This document shows positions 16,313 through 24,702 of a stretch of DNA of 41,249 nucleotides, piece by piece; the first letter of the stretch is position 1; every line of letters begins with the position of its first letter. A program made the translations under genes and the position numbers. The notes under the pieces are model-generated. The model was not told where the DNA came from. It saw nothing but the letters and a program-made list of their open reading frames with translations, and made no database searches. This stretch comes from a virus: positions 1 through 41,249 of the IMG/VR virus record IMGVR_UViG_3300042691_022519. The stretch is one strand, 5' to 3'.

Positions 16313-17035
16313 TTACATGTCCATATCGACACGTCCTTGTTCGAACGCGGCTTGAAGCTCCATCTGCATTTGATTATACTGTGTGGGGTTTCTCATCATC
16401 ATGTCTCTAATCCCTTTTTGCGTGTAACGTTTAGGAGACGCCTGACCACCAGTAACACCATTACTTTTTGTAGTTACCTTACCACCTTTACTATTTTCAA
16501 TTCGAGTCCACAGACTCTTAATGCCATCGATACTGTCATACTCTGCCCTCTTAGCAGCAGGCATCTTATCAACTAACTTGAGGATAGTATCAAGACGCTT
16601 GTCAAGCTCTAATCCTGTTACCCCCCACTCATTACTTAACTGTGAGAGAGTCTGTTGTGCAGCCTGCTGTTCTATAGCTTGTTGCTGCTGTGTAATAATT
16701 TGCTGGGCCTGAACAAACTGGTCGTAAGCACTCTTGAGATCAATACCAAGAATGTCCTTGAACCCTTTATCTAGTTCAGCATACTTAGGATTCGTGAAGT
16801 CGATAATAAACTCTTCACCTTCCTCAGCACTGCCCTCCTTCTCACCCACATTCATAGAGCTGATGACAGCATCTAAATCAAAGTCATCACCCGCATCCTC
16901 AGGGGGCTTCTCTACAACTGGGGTGGTGCCCGCTACGGGCGAATTCGTAGCAACGGCACTCTCAATAACTGGGATAACCTTATTCGCCTCAGGGATTAAG
17001 ACTGTATCCGAAACTGAACCTTGTACGTCGGCCAT
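16313..17035 (-). CDS. Capsid scaffolding protein
   Basis: 240 residues. The first 90 residues are acidic and probably disordered (runs such as EKEGSAEEGEEF), followed by a Gln-rich coiled coil (about 105-150) and a C-terminal segment with Arg and Met residues likely to contact the capsid. It sits between portal and capsid genes, as T7 gp9 does, and guides procapsid assembly. Assigned from order and composition. Confidence 0.82.
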   Translation of the reverse strand: MADVQGSVSDTVLIPEANKVIPVIESAVATNSPVAGTTPVVEKPPEDAGDDFDLDAVISSMNVGEKEGSAEEGEEFIIDFTNPKYAELDKGFKDILGIDLKSAYDQFVQAQQIITQQQQAIEQQAAQQTLSQLSNEWGVTGLELDKRLDTILKLVDKMPAAKRAEYDSIDGIKSLWTRIENSKGGKVTTKSNGVTGGQASPKRYTQKGIRDMMMRNPTQYNQMQMELQAAFEQGRVDMDM

Positions 17036-17036
17036 A

Positions 17037-18905
17037 TTACTCCAATAGTGGTTGTGTCAGTGTTTGTAAAACGTCAGTAGGGACAGCCGAAGCATCGATA
17101 CCAACACCCCCCAATAGACCAGCCCCACCATCCTCTTGAATCTGCTGCTCGATTCCAAGCTGCATTTGTTCACCACCAAGAGACTCTTCTAAGTCAACCG
17201 CCTCTTCCTCAGGTATACCAGGAGTAGCAGCTTCTGGCATCAAGTAAGACTGAGGATTCCTAAACCTCATCTGCTTCAGCAACTCAGCAAGAATCTTCTT
17301 GTAGTTAATCATCTCTGCCATCGGTGGAACCCTGCCTGAGATATCAAGTAGTTGCATCAAATCAGCTAACTGACGTTGCTTCTCAATTACATAGTTCGCA
17401 CCGTTAGGTACAAGCTGGAATGGATAACTTAGATACACTGGGTCTAGATTGAAATAAGCATTCATATCAATTTCAGGCATGAATACCTTAACAATCTCAG
17501 GGTTGATTACGTATTGCTGCAATGTAAGGAACACCTTACTCAGCAATGGCTTAGTGGCAGATTCCTCGATGTGAGTATGGGCTGAGAACAGCCTGTTCCC
17601 CCCACTCTCTTTCACTGAAATGATCTCTTCAGCAGTGACTCGCTCGCCACTCCTAGGCTGCCCCCCACCAATGAGCGGGCCCGTAGATGTCACCTCGTTG
17701 ATAGCCAGTTCTTGATACTGACCCTCTTGGTAAGTAACTACAGCATTGTTGGAACCCATATCCAACGGTTTCAACGTATCGTGGCTAGCTACTTTGAACA
17801 CCTTACCAGGTTCAGTGTAGACATCATCTTCATTGAGGATACCATCAGGTATCATTGTCCACATCCGGTCGATAAACACCGCCAGGTTGTCCAAACGGGA
17901 GTTAGCAAGTACGTTTAAGATGTGAAGAGACCCGTGTGCTGGATCTAGTATGCTCATCCCGTAAACACTGTCACGATTCTTGTACATCGCACTCGTAACA
18001 TACGGTGAACCACACCAATACTCTGAGTCAGCAAGTCGAATGAGGGTGGAACCTAGAAAGATTGCATGAGTCCATGCATACTGAACCCCCTTATAGAGAA
18101 CCTTACCGTAATATTCGATAACATCCCTATTCTGGTCATTCTGCGTGGTAGATGCGTCCTTAACCTCTGTCGGATCACCGTGGTGACTGTCATCGTAGCC
18201 CTCCAACAGCTTAATATCGACAGTAATGTAACCAATGCTCTCCCAGTAATACAAATCCTGCTTGGAGGGTCTTAATCTACGCCATATCCCCCCCTCATTT
18301 AGAGGTGAGCCGCTGTCAACCCATACATCGATGGGGGAAACAGCCTCAAACTCCAACTTCGATACGTCTTCAGTTCTCGCTACGTCACTTGGTAACCCCA
18401 ACTCATCAAAGGTGCGCTTATAAACCAGCTCAGTAGTGGTTGTCCAACATACTTTGAATGTAGCTATGCCATAAATGATGTACCAGCGTAGCCATTCCTC
18501 GTAGATATCAACGATACGCCCCTCATTCATCTTAGCTTTGGCAAAAGCTTTGATTACAGCAGCTACTTCCCCCAAATCAGGGGCCATAGCAGTGGCATCA
18601 AACCAGTCATCACTGGGGAATGTCGCCCCCTTAAAGTATGCAATGAGAGTTTCGACAACACTGAAGGTTTTACCAGTGTTAATGCGGTGGTGACTATTCC
18701 GTTTGTTACCATGCTGGAAGCTGTCGGCATAAGTCTTCTGCATATCTGTCTTACTCGCCCTGTAAAGACGATAGATAGCATCCCAATCAGCTTCAACAGG
18801 TAAACGAATATTTCTTGCCTTACCAAACTGCCAATAGATGTACTTACCAAGCTCATCAGTGGAACAGTTAGGCCGCTTTATCAGAGCTGTAGGTAACTTC
18901 AACAT
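17037..18905 (-). CDS. Portal (head-tail connector) protein
   Basis: 622 residues from the ATG at 18905, which overlaps the terminase stop as TGATG; a TTG three bases upstream is also in frame. The N-terminal region (about 35-60, PVEADWDAIYRLYRASK) and central segments match the T7 gp8-like portal style, and the C-terminus is acidic and Gln-rich. It lies between terminase and scaffold. The dodecamer would form the DNA channel and the docking site for the terminase. Confidence 0.87.
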   Translation of the reverse strand: MLKLPTALIKRPNCSTDELGKYIYWQFGKARNIRLPVEADWDAIYRLYRASKTDMQKTYADSFQHGNKRNSHHRINTGKTFSVVETLIAYFKGATFPSDDWFDATAMAPDLGEVAAVIKAFAKAKMNEGRIVDIYEEWLRWYIIYGIATFKVCWTTTTELVYKRTFDELGLPSDVARTEDVSKLEFEAVSPIDVWVDSGSPLNEGGIWRRLRPSKQDLYYWESIGYITVDIKLLEGYDDSHHGDPTEVKDASTTQNDQNRDVIEYYGKVLYKGVQYAWTHAIFLGSTLIRLADSEYWCGSPYVTSAMYKNRDSVYGMSILDPAHGSLHILNVLANSRLDNLAVFIDRMWTMIPDGILNEDDVYTEPGKVFKVASHDTLKPLDMGSNNAVVTYQEGQYQELAINEVTSTGPLIGGGQPRSGERVTAEEIISVKESGGNRLFSAHTHIEESATKPLLSKVFLTLQQYVINPEIVKVFMPEIDMNAYFNLDPVYLSYPFQLVPNGANYVIEKQRQLADLMQLLDISGRVPPMAEMINYKKILAELLKQMRFRNPQSYLMPEAATPGIPEEEAVDLEESLGGEQMQLGIEQQIQEDGGAGLLGGVGIDASAVPTDVLQTLTQPLLE

Positions 18906-20623
18906 CAATAAATCCCCCCAAAGTGTCTATTAAAATTACCTGACGTTAGTCTGCGTCTGCGTGTATCACGTGCATTACTGTGTCCGGTAAGTTTGATGAC
19001 CGCTTTCTCTGCCACAATTGCTGCTGCATCTGGGGGGTCGTCTTTCCCCCCTCTTCCGAAGAAGTTGAAGGTGTTCATTACCAGTCTATCAGTCTGTATC
19101 TTCCGGTTCATGATAACCTTACCATTTTGGAAGTAAGGGGAAAGCTGTAACTCAATCCTTTTCTGCTTGTTGCCCCATTTTTGGGGGGAGTAATCAAGTA
19201 CAGCGCAGTAGATACCGTTCTCAATAAAGTGTTTTAAGATGTGTGCCTTCAAAATCGCTTGGAAAGCTAACGACTCACAGTAGAGCTGTCTCACTTTCCA
19301 CAGTGTAGCGAGCCTAGCCGCCTCAGATTTCGTAGTCTCTTCTGTAAATCTTCCAACTGCAAAGTCTAGTAGAACCAAGTTACCTTGTGATGACTTCCCC
19401 CCCACACATATAGCAGTGTAGTCAGCCGTAGACTTGAGTGAAGCCGCTGGATCGATGGCTATAAGGGGAATAATGTTCTCATGCTCGCCTGTTGCTGGGT
19501 TCCTGTAAACTACTCCATCGTCTGTGACACCGTTGAGCATAGTTTCGTGACCAATCCACTGGACTAACATTGTAGATAAAACTTGAAGCTCAGGGTTATT
19601 TACCAGGTTAAGGTACTGAGCTTCAAATACACCAGGAGATTCTGACAATTCAGCCCGTAACTCCGCCTCCATGTCGGCTGTAAACTTCTTCCAGAGGTAG
19701 CCGTCAGTGTTATCAACACCATTTACATAGATGTTCTTAGACAGAATGCGATAACCTAACTTATCAACATTCATCTCAATAAAGGAGTAGTAGTCATTGG
19801 GGTTATAGTGTGTTCCAATGACTACGTACTCGCCCTTCAGAGACTCGTAGAAGCGTGTACCGTCAGGTAACACCCCCAAAAACTCATTCCTAAAAATCTT
19901 GGTAACCACGGAGGCAATGTCACTAGCCCATCGTTGTACCCTCCTCTGCTTAATTGGTGTCTCAGAATTCTCATAATCAACGATGTCATCAAACACAACA
20001 CAGTCGAAGTGCTTACCAGTAGATCGAGTATTGACAGACGTAGAGAGAATGGTGGGTTCCTTCCTCTTTACGTCCCTCAACAACTGTAATTGGTAGCTAG
20101 ACCATACAATCTTCTTATCCATCGAGTCGTTGTCATCATATCGTGCTCGTCTAACTGCTGGGGTAAGAGCGGGTATGAGTGGCCCCTTAATGTGGGGGCG
20201 TAAATTCCATACAGTTTCCTGTAGGTGCTCATCCTCATAGTAAGAACGTAGCTCACGAATGAATGCTTCTGACAGATCTTTAATGTTAGTCGAATACAAT
20301 AGACAGAAGTTGGGATTCCTATAGGTTCTCCAGAGTACCCAAGCAACTACAAGACTAGACTTCAAGTGACCTCGAGGGAATCGGAGGTGACTGCGAGGTG
20401 TGGGATAAACATCTCCCCCCACCTCTACTAGATCTTGCCACCGCTTCAGTAACTCACCAGTTAGCATCCCCTGATTGTACAGTTGGAATGCTTGTAGAAC
20501 GAGTACAAAATCAAAGTGGCAGTCGTCAAATTCAGATGTACCCCCCTTATATTGGATGAGATCAATAAATGCCCAGCAGTCGTAGAGCGAGGCAATCTTC
20601 ATTTCAATTGAGGGGGCTTTCAT
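18905..20623 (-). CDS. Terminase large subunit
   Basis: 572 residues. The ATPase half has a Walker-A-like RGHLKSS around residues 84-90 and a Walker B CVVFDD around residue 210. The nuclease half begins LIAIDPAASLKSTADYTAI around residue 390, where the Asp is a metal ligand, with a further acidic cluster near KDDPPDAAA close to residue 530. It packages DNA into procapsids with the portal. The gene follows a small HTH protein that may be the small subunit. Confidence 0.93.
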   Translation of the reverse strand: MKAPSIEMKIASLYDCWAFIDLIQYKGGTSEFDDCHFDFVLVLQAFQLYNQGMLTGELLKRWQDLVEVGGDVYPTPRSHLRFPRGHLKSSLVVAWVLWRTYRNPNFCLLYSTNIKDLSEAFIRELRSYYEDEHLQETVWNLRPHIKGPLIPALTPAVRRARYDDNDSMDKKIVWSSYQLQLLRDVKRKEPTILSTSVNTRSTGKHFDCVVFDDIVDYENSETPIKQRRVQRWASDIASVVTKIFRNEFLGVLPDGTRFYESLKGEYVVIGTHYNPNDYYSFIEMNVDKLGYRILSKNIYVNGVDNTDGYLWKKFTADMEAELRAELSESPGVFEAQYLNLVNNPELQVLSTMLVQWIGHETMLNGVTDDGVVYRNPATGEHENIIPLIAIDPAASLKSTADYTAICVGGKSSQGNLVLLDFAVGRFTEETTKSEAARLATLWKVRQLYCESLAFQAILKAHILKHFIENGIYCAVLDYSPQKWGNKQKRIELQLSPYFQNGKVIMNRKIQTDRLVMNTFNFFGRGGKDDPPDAAAIVAEKAVIKLTGHSNARDTRRRRLTSGNFNRHFGGIY

Positions 20624-20625
20624 CT

Positions 20626-20811
20626 CTACTCACCTCGAAGGGAATTGCGCTTAGCTTTATCGTCGTCTGACATACTCCTAAGAATCTGACGCATCACAGC
20701 GATTGACAAACCATACTTCTTAGCAACTTTGAAAACATTGACGTTTTTTGTCAGCTCTTCGATAACAAGTTGTACTGTATCGTTGTCCAGTACTTTAGCA
20801 ATTTCTACCAT
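20626..20811 (-). CDS. Small HTH protein, possible terminase small subunit
   Basis: 61 residues from the ATG at 20811, chosen for the AAGGAAA six bases upstream; the frame is open to 20889 without support for an earlier start. A helix-turn-helix lies at about residues 25-50 (VFKVAKKYGLSIAVMRQIL), with a basic C-terminus. It is immediately upstream of the large terminase, the classic place of a small subunit, but 61 residues is very short for one. Another possibility is a small repressor. Confidence 0.55.
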   Translation of the reverse strand: MVEIAKVLDNDTVQLVIEELTKNVNVFKVAKKYGLSIAVMRQILRSMSDDDKAKRNSLRGE

Positions 20812-20925
20812 GGGTTTCCTTTTTAGGTACACAACATTGAACAGTGGGCTGCGGTGGCTGTACGGGACGACGTAATGCAGCAGCAGCATCTAGAATGACA
20901 CGGTATACAGACATGGGGGGACTCC

Positions 20926-21420
20926 TTAAACGTCAGTTACTTCTTCGATTTCTACACGGATAGACCAGTTGCCATTAGTATCACCAGCAACACCTGTGCA
21001 AGTAAATACTAGGTTCTGACCTGAGAGAGTAATCACCAATGTGGGAAGAGCAGCATTAGGGAACTTAGTAGAAATGGCGTTAGCAAGAGCTGTAAGAACT
21101 GTTGCGTTGTTGTAAAACCCAGCAGTAATTTCGAAAGCTGTGTTGCTGCCTGCTACAGAGCAATTGTAAGTACCAAAAACTTTGAGTAGTACAGTTGAGT
21201 TAGCAGCAAGTGCTAGACGGAAGTTGGTGATACCATCGATGAATGCTTCTGTGGCAGTGGCACCAGCAGTAGGAGCAACAGTACGTAGGTAGCATGTACG
21301 ACGCTTATTGTGTGACTGCTGATAAGCCTGCATAGCATACTGAGCACTGAGGGCAGCACCAGAAGTCGTCGTATTGGTGGACGAGATATCAGTTGTAACG
21401 TAAGTGGGGTAGGTAGGCAT
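20926..21420 (-). CDS. Beta-rich virion-associated protein, unknown
   Basis: 164 residues, rich in Thr, Ala and Asn, with alternating hydrophobic strands in the C-terminal half (TLVITLSGQNLVFTCTG and NWSIRVEIEEV). The composition resembles capsid decoration or appendage proteins. It lies upstream of the terminase in the late arm. No ribosome binding site is obvious before the ATG at 21420. No family recognised. Confidence 0.6.
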   Translation of the reverse strand: MPTYPTYVTTDISSTNTTTSGAALSAQYAMQAYQQSHNKRRTCYLRTVAPTAGATATEAFIDGITNFRLALAANSTVLLKVFGTYNCSVAGSNTAFEITAGFYNNATVLTALANAISTKFPNAALPTLVITLSGQNLVFTCTGVAGDTNGNWSIRVEIEEVTDV

Positions 21421-21424
21421 TGGT

Positions 21425-21835
21425 TTAGAAGTTAGATTGGCGGGCTAAACGTCGTTGTGAAAGTCTCTTAAACATTGAAGTAAGTTGTCCGCTTTGAGCA
21501 ACTCTCTGGTCATTTAGTTGGGCAGCTTGTGCGTCGCGTTGTTGTGTCAGTAAAGCGAGCTGACCTTGTGATGCTGATGATGCAGCCGCTAGCTGTTCTC
21601 GTGACTTCTGTGAGGATAGCTGCTGCTGGGCTAGCGAATCTCGGAGCGTTTGTAAGACTCCAGCATTGTTAATTGAGGATTGCTCAAACTGCTTATTAAG
21701 TGCAGCAATTTGGGCGTTATACGACTCTTGGATCTTAGCGAGCTGGCCCTCGAATATCTGGGGGTTCAGGTCTGGGGAAGGCGGCGGGGGGGCCTGGGGG
21801 ACCACCACCACCTGGGGTTTGCGTTTCTTTCCCAT
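21425..21835 (-). CDS. Coiled-coil protein with Pro-rich head
   Basis: 136 residues: a basic start (MGKKRKP), a Pro-rich stretch at 10-25, then a long Gln/Ala/Ser-rich coiled coil to the C-terminus. The first 101 bases overlap the end of the gene at 21735-22019 in another frame. It may be a minor virion protein. See the finding on a possible frame shift at the C7 run. Confidence 0.6.
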   Translation of the reverse strand: MGKKRKPQVVVVPQAPPPPSPDLNPQIFEGQLAKIQESYNAQIAALNKQFEQSSINNAGVLQTLRDSLAQQQLSSQKSREQLAAASSASQGQLALLTQQRDAQAAQLNDQRVAQSGQLTSMFKRLSQRRLARQSNF

Positions 21836-22019
21836 AGAAGATTACCGGTACTACTGCTTGAATGACTTCAACTTTGTCCCCCACCTTAAACGTATTAGGA
21901 GGTAACAAGTCGAGATTGATAAAGTAAGATCGGGCGAGAACTACTGGCATCGGTGTAGCACTAACATCAAGTTCAACCAGTGCTATCCTTGCCGTGATGG
22001 AGGTAATCGTGTAAGTCAT
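21735..22019 (-). CDS. Small beta-barrel-like protein with GD motif
   Basis: 94 residues. Residues 1-70 look beta-rich and carry LLPPNTFKVGDKVEVI, matching the PP-xxx-GD-x-V-x-V motif of the early small proteins at 26284-29055. The last 30 residues are Gly/Pro-rich and overlap the start of the downstream gene in another frame. If the motif match is real, this is the only late-arm member of that family. Confidence 0.5.
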   Translation of the reverse strand: MTYTITSITARIALVELDVSATPMPVVLARSYFINLDLLPPNTFKVGDKVEVIQAVVPVIFYGKETQTPGGGGPPGPPAAFPRPEPPDIRGPAR

Positions 22020-22075
22020 CTAGCTTCACTCGCAGCTTACGTAGAGGGTTTAGGTGACGGTTAAAGCCTGGGATG

Positions 22076-22498
22076 CTACCTAGGCGGTGACGTGGTACTG
22101 CGGCCAGATACTGGGGCTTCTGGGTGGTAGTCAAGGTAGATCTCCTTCTTCAGATGTTTTGGAAGTTTGTACCAAATCTCGTACTGTAACTTCTCGTTAG
22201 AAGTGAGTGTGAGAGAACGTTCTAGGTGGGTTAACTCTTGCCACTTAAGGCAGCGTGCCACGTCTAGATCTACATCCTTCACTACTTTAGCCACCTTAGT
22301 ATCGGGGCCAAGGATACCATCTACCACATCTCTAGGGATTCGGATAGTACGAATGTGTGGTCTCAGTCCAAAAGCTGTAACCATCTGAGGCTTACCTGTA
22401 CTTACCTCTTCCATGTCACGTCTCAACTGCTCCTGCTCCATCTTCCCCTCCAAGCGTTGCATATCCTCTGTTTGCTCGTTGGTGTGCTCCCTTCCCAT
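22076..22498 (-). CDS. Late-arm protein, unknown, helical and charged
   Basis: 140 residues from the ATG at 22498. The longer open frame up to 22612 overlaps the preceding gene and lacks a start signal. The first 40 residues are Glu/Gln/Arg-rich and helical, followed by a compact region (TIRIPRDVVDGIL). Being second in the late operon, it could be an assembly factor or regulator. No family recognised. Confidence 0.55.
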   Translation of the reverse strand: MGREHTNEQTEDMQRLEGKMEQEQLRRDMEEVSTGKPQMVTAFGLRPHIRTIRIPRDVVDGILGPDTKVAKVVKDVDLDVARCLKWQELTHLERSLTLTSNEKLQYEIWYKLPKHLKKEIYLDYHPEAPVSGRSTTSPPR

Positions 22499-22748
22499 AC
22501 TTATGCATCTCCCATTGCTTAGGTGTAAACTTCTGAGCGTTGTAGTTTGGATCTTGGATGGCGGTGGAGAGGAGTTTGACGAAGTCGAGTACCAACTGCG
22601 AGGTGTTACCATCTACCGCCTCTACTGAGGTAACCTCTTCCTCTTCTACTGGGGGTGTAGACTTAGCGTACCGTGCATGGATGTCTGCCAGTCGTCGTTT
22701 GTAAACATCATAATCGGCGGATGGGTCTCTGTGGGATGGTGGTTGCAT
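22416..22748 (-). CDS. First gene of the late arm, unknown
   Basis: 110 residues from the first ATG (22748); a TTG at 22802 would give 128 residues. Neither has a good ribosome binding site. The sequence has a charged helical centre (YDVYKRRLADIHARYAKS), an acidic stretch and a basic C-terminus. It overlaps the next gene by 83 bases. It is the first frame after the structured late leader. Confidence 0.5.
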   Translation of the reverse strand: MQPPSHRDPSADYDVYKRRLADIHARYAKSTPPVEEEEVTSVEAVDGNTSQLVLDFVKLLSTAIQDPNYNAQKFTPKQWEMHKYGKGAHQRANRGYATLGGEDGAGAVET

Positions 22749-23034
22749 GTAGATGAGGGGGCGGGTGTGGGTGCTTACATGCGCGTAAACGCGCGAGGCC
22801 AAAGCCTGGGGAGGAGAACCTTAGGAGAGGAGGGCTTCCCTCAGCTTCGGTGTTCCTAGTTCACCACGTGAGCCCAGCAGCAGGAGAGGAGGCGGCATTG
22901 CTACTGGGCTTTTGTGGCTCCCACCCCCTGGGGGTGGTGATAGCCCCCACTGCCTCTACCAGTCAGTCGGGGTGTGAACTGAGGTTGTCCCTCGCTTCGG
23001 TTGCAGTGGGAACCTGTTGCCCCACATGTATCCT
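22749..23034 (-). ncRNA. Structured 5' leader of the late (leftward) transcript
   Basis: About 280 bases lie between the leftward promoter and the first late gene and hold no convincing gene. Clear stems: 22946-22953 with 23003-23010 (8 bp); 22921-22927 with 22931-22937 (7 bp, three-base loop); 22871-22877 with 22904-22910 (7 bp, extended after one mismatch by 22879-22882 with 22899-22902). On the plus strand the last hairpin is followed by TTTT, so it could also stop rightward transcription. Two similar short segments (TCCCTC-AGCTTCGGT near 22840 and TCCCTC-GCTTCGGT near 22990) repeat. Function not known. Confidence 0.5.
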
Positions 23035-23063
23035 ACTATACCACCTTCCCCCCAGTTTGTCAA
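23035..23063 (-). promoter_or_regulatory. Leftward sigma70-type promoter for the virion arm
   Basis: Read on the minus strand: TTGACA at 23063-23058, a 17-base spacer, and TATAGT at 23040-23035. This is near consensus and is placed to transcribe the whole left arm from about 23028. Since no phage RNA polymerase gene is present, host RNA polymerase is the likely reader. Confidence 0.8.
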
Positions 23064-23266
23064 CCCCCTAGGAGGACGCTGTAGCAGTTGTTGAATTTGG
23101 TAAAAAATATTGCAAAAATACTTCTGCTGCTATACATATAGAGAAGGGACAGCTTCCCCCCTCTACCCGCCCCTCGCCCACACACGCGCCTCCACACACC
23201 TGCGCACGTAGTGCGTCTGCCTGCGCCTATGAGCTAGAGTGCAACTGTCACTGTGCCACTTTCTCC
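23064..23266. other. Divergent intergenic region
   Basis: Two hundred bases between the leftward and rightward promoters. It contains an A/T-rich stretch (about 23090-23150, with AAAAAATATTGCAAAAATA) next to a C-rich, CACACG-repeating stretch (23155-23225). No gene is visible. An A/T-rich segment flanked by strong divergent promoters would suit an origin or regulator site, but no iterons are seen. Confidence 0.45.
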
Positions 23267-23295
23267 TTGACAGTGCCCATCCCCCTTGCTATATT
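23267..23295 (+). promoter_or_regulatory. Rightward sigma70-type promoter, early region
   Basis: TTGACA at 23267-23272, a spacer of 17 bases, and TATATT at 23290-23295. The predicted start near 23302 is about 25 bases before the first early ATG (23327). It is the first of a set of near-consensus promoters in the rightward arm. Confidence 0.82.
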
Positions 23296-23326
23296 GGGGG
23301 CATCACCAACCACAGAGGTTCACCCC

Positions 23327-23449
23327 ATGTTCACATACAACCACCCACAGTTCCCCGCCAATCCTGCACTCCCGCAGCTACTACGCCGCCCCACCCGCTA
23401 CACAGGCGTCATCCGCCGCTTCCACCTCGCAGCCATCCGCAACCACTAG
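23327..23449 (+). CDS. Early small basic protein
   Basis: 40 residues, basic (RRPTRYTGVIRRFH), with AGAGG at 23314-23318 before the ATG. It is the first frame after the 23267 promoter. Its C-rich composition differs from later early genes. Unknown function. Confidence 0.45.
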   Translation: MFTYNHPQFPANPALPQLLRRPTRYTGVIRRFHLAAIRNH

Positions 23450-23481
23450 CACCCACGGGGCCCTCGCCCCCACCCACACCT

Positions 23482-23682
23482 ATGAACACACTCACAGCTA
23501 CACACATAATCTCAGGTATGTCCAAGCTCATCGTTGCAACTGCCTACCAAGGCGAGTACGCTTACGTAGGCGATGCCGAGGGCTCAATGCGATTCATCAG
23601 TATGACGACATGTAACTACCTAACGCTTGAGCCTAGCGACTACGCTGAATGGCTAGAGCGTGGGTGGATTAAGCCAACGTAA
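23482..23682 (+). CDS. Early small protein, unknown
   Basis: 66 residues from the ATG at 23482; an alternative ATG at 23518 gives 54 residues starting MSKLIVAT. Upstream sequence is C-rich with no Shine-Dalgarno site. The second half has a compact beta-like pattern (KLIVATAYQGEYAYVGD) and an acidic-aromatic tail (EPSDYAEWLERGWIK), which suggests a folded small domain. Function unknown. Confidence 0.5.
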   Translation: MNTLTATHIISGMSKLIVATAYQGEYAYVGDAEGSMRFISMTTCNYLTLEPSDYAEWLERGWIKPT

Positions 23683-23694
23683 CCGCACCCCCTT

Positions 23695-23772
23695 ATGAAA
23701 CGCCAACCACGTAAACCACCGCCACCGCCACCACTGCCACCCTACAGAGGTGAGTGGGAAGATGCCTCTTGA
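23695..23772 (+). CDS. Possible Pro-rich micropeptide
   Basis: 25 residues with a run of Pro, a basic N-terminus and an acidic C-terminus; the stop overlaps the -35 box of the next promoter. No ribosome binding site is visible, so it may not be translated. Confidence 0.2.
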   Translation: MKRQPRKPPPPPPLPPYRGEWEDAS

Positions 23773-23797
23773 CAGCAGAGGGTAACCATGCTATAGT
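23769..23797 (+). promoter_or_regulatory. Rightward sigma70-type promoter
   Basis: TTGACA at 23769-23774, a 17-base spacer, and TATAGT at 23792-23797. The -10 box matches that of the leftward late promoter. It is followed by a roughly 180-base leader without a clear gene before the micro-ORF at 23983. The leader contains an 11-codon frame (23937-23972) whose stop abuts the next Shine-Dalgarno site. Confidence 0.8.
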
Positions 23798-23982
23798 GTT
23801 CTCATCGAACGACCAAGCGAGTCAACCACCATAACCTCAGGGTCACAGCCTCCTAGCCACAGCCGCACTGGCACCGTGGGTGGGAGGTGAACCTAGGAAG
23901 GGGGGGAACGAGTGCAGGGAAGTGAGACGGGAGAAGATGCAGTTACGTAGTCTTAACAACGCGCGCGTATAGGAGGTTTCTA

Positions 23983-24057
23983 ATGTTGAATTCCACTGAC
24001 CGTGATACCATCTCAGAGCTACGAACCTCCTTGACAATGATCAACCCACCGTGTTAG
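23983..24057 (+). CDS. Early micropeptide with strong ribosome binding site
   Basis: 24 residues. AGGAGG lies six bases before the ATG, one of the best ribosome binding sites in the arm, which is the main support for translation. The end of the frame overlaps a possible promoter (24031-24059). Function unknown; it could be a leader peptide. Confidence 0.45.
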   Translation: MLNSTDRDTISELRTSLTMINPPC

Positions 24058-24059
24058 CT
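24031..24059 (+). promoter_or_regulatory. Possible rightward promoter
   Basis: A perfect TTGACA at 24031-24036 with a 17-base spacer, but the -10 hexamer is TTAGCT (24054-24059), three mismatches from consensus. It is placed about 40 bases before the gene at 24099. Confidence 0.35.
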
Positions 24060-24098
24060 TAGAAGAGTAAGAAACCACACCCTAGAGGAGGTACACAA

Positions 24099-24227
24099 AT
24101 GAGATTCAGGAAGAGACTAATAGCTAGCCTGCTCACCTCCTGTGTTAGGAACACCATGATAAGTAGTGAGCCTACACAATTCATCACCACGTTACTCACA
24201 CCATCACAAATAGTGAGGTCAGTATGA
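24099..24227 (+). CDS. Early small protein
   Basis: 42 residues with a strong ribosome binding site (AGAGGAGG) upstream. The N-terminus is basic and then hydrophobic (MRFRKRLIASLLTS). The stop overlaps the next start as ATGA, so translation is coupled. Unknown function. Confidence 0.55.
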   Translation: MRFRKRLIASLLTSCVRNTMISSEPTQFITTLLTPSQIVRSV

Positions 24228-24460
24228 GATTATCACACATTAGACTTGCTTACTCTGCTATGGTGGTAGCTATAATGAACATAGCAATCCAGTGTCAGCC
24301 CGTACCTCTAGGTACAGTTAAGCCCATCGTCATAACACCTACTAGAATAGAGTACCCAACGCAACCAACGCAACCGCAGCCAACACCAAGGCAATCACTG
24401 CCTACGTTAGAGTTATCACCCTTCAACACCTATGTTACCACTACCCCACCTACCAAATGA
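24224..24460 (+). CDS. Early exported-type Pro/Thr-rich protein
   Basis: 78 residues. Residues 1-24 look like a signal sequence: Arg and His at the start, then a hydrophobic core (YSAMVVAIMNIAI) ending near Cys24. The rest is a Pro/Thr/Gln-rich chain (TQPTQPQPTPRQ), likely an extended stalk. It may act at the membrane or periplasm. The lipobox is poor, so lipid attachment is doubtful. It overlaps the next gene by 29 bases. Confidence 0.5.
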   Translation: MRLSHIRLAYSAMVVAIMNIAIQCQPVPLGTVKPIVITPTRIEYPTQPTQPQPTPRQSLPTLELSPFNTYVTTTPPTK

Positions 24461-24698
24461 ACAACGTGGAGGGTTTGCCCTCGCTCTAGAGTTAGCCCTC
24501 CTCGATTACGACGTACCCAACCGCGCTAACATTAAGGCACTGCAACAGCAGTTGAACACAAAGATAGCGTTATCCCCCCACTTTACATTTGATGAGATAG
24601 TAGGTTATAACCTGGGAGTGGGCTACGTCAATGCTATCGCTAAGACGACGGTGTTAAAGCCAGCTACCACAATGACATCACTACTAAGAGGACACTGA
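24432..24698 (+). CDS. Helical small-protein family, copy 1
   Basis: 88 residues. Pattern: RGGFALALELALLD near residue 11, a variable middle, then IVGYNLGVGYVNAI near residue 56. The same two-part pattern recurs at 24915-25184, 25181-25474 and 25620-25958, so these are paralogues. Probably an all-helical fold with two similar helices. Function unknown; placement in the early arm suggests host takeover or anti-defence. Confidence 0.6.
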   Translation: MLPLPHLPNEQRGGFALALELALLDYDVPNRANIKALQQQLNTKIALSPHFTFDEIVGYNLGVGYVNAIAKTTVLKPATTMTSLLRGH

Positions 24699-24702
24699 TA
24701 CG

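Noticed and set aside
23058-23063. Lysogeny module (integrase, repressor, attachment site)
   Set aside because: No integrase or recombinase gene is visible; the divergent region serves two lytic arms.
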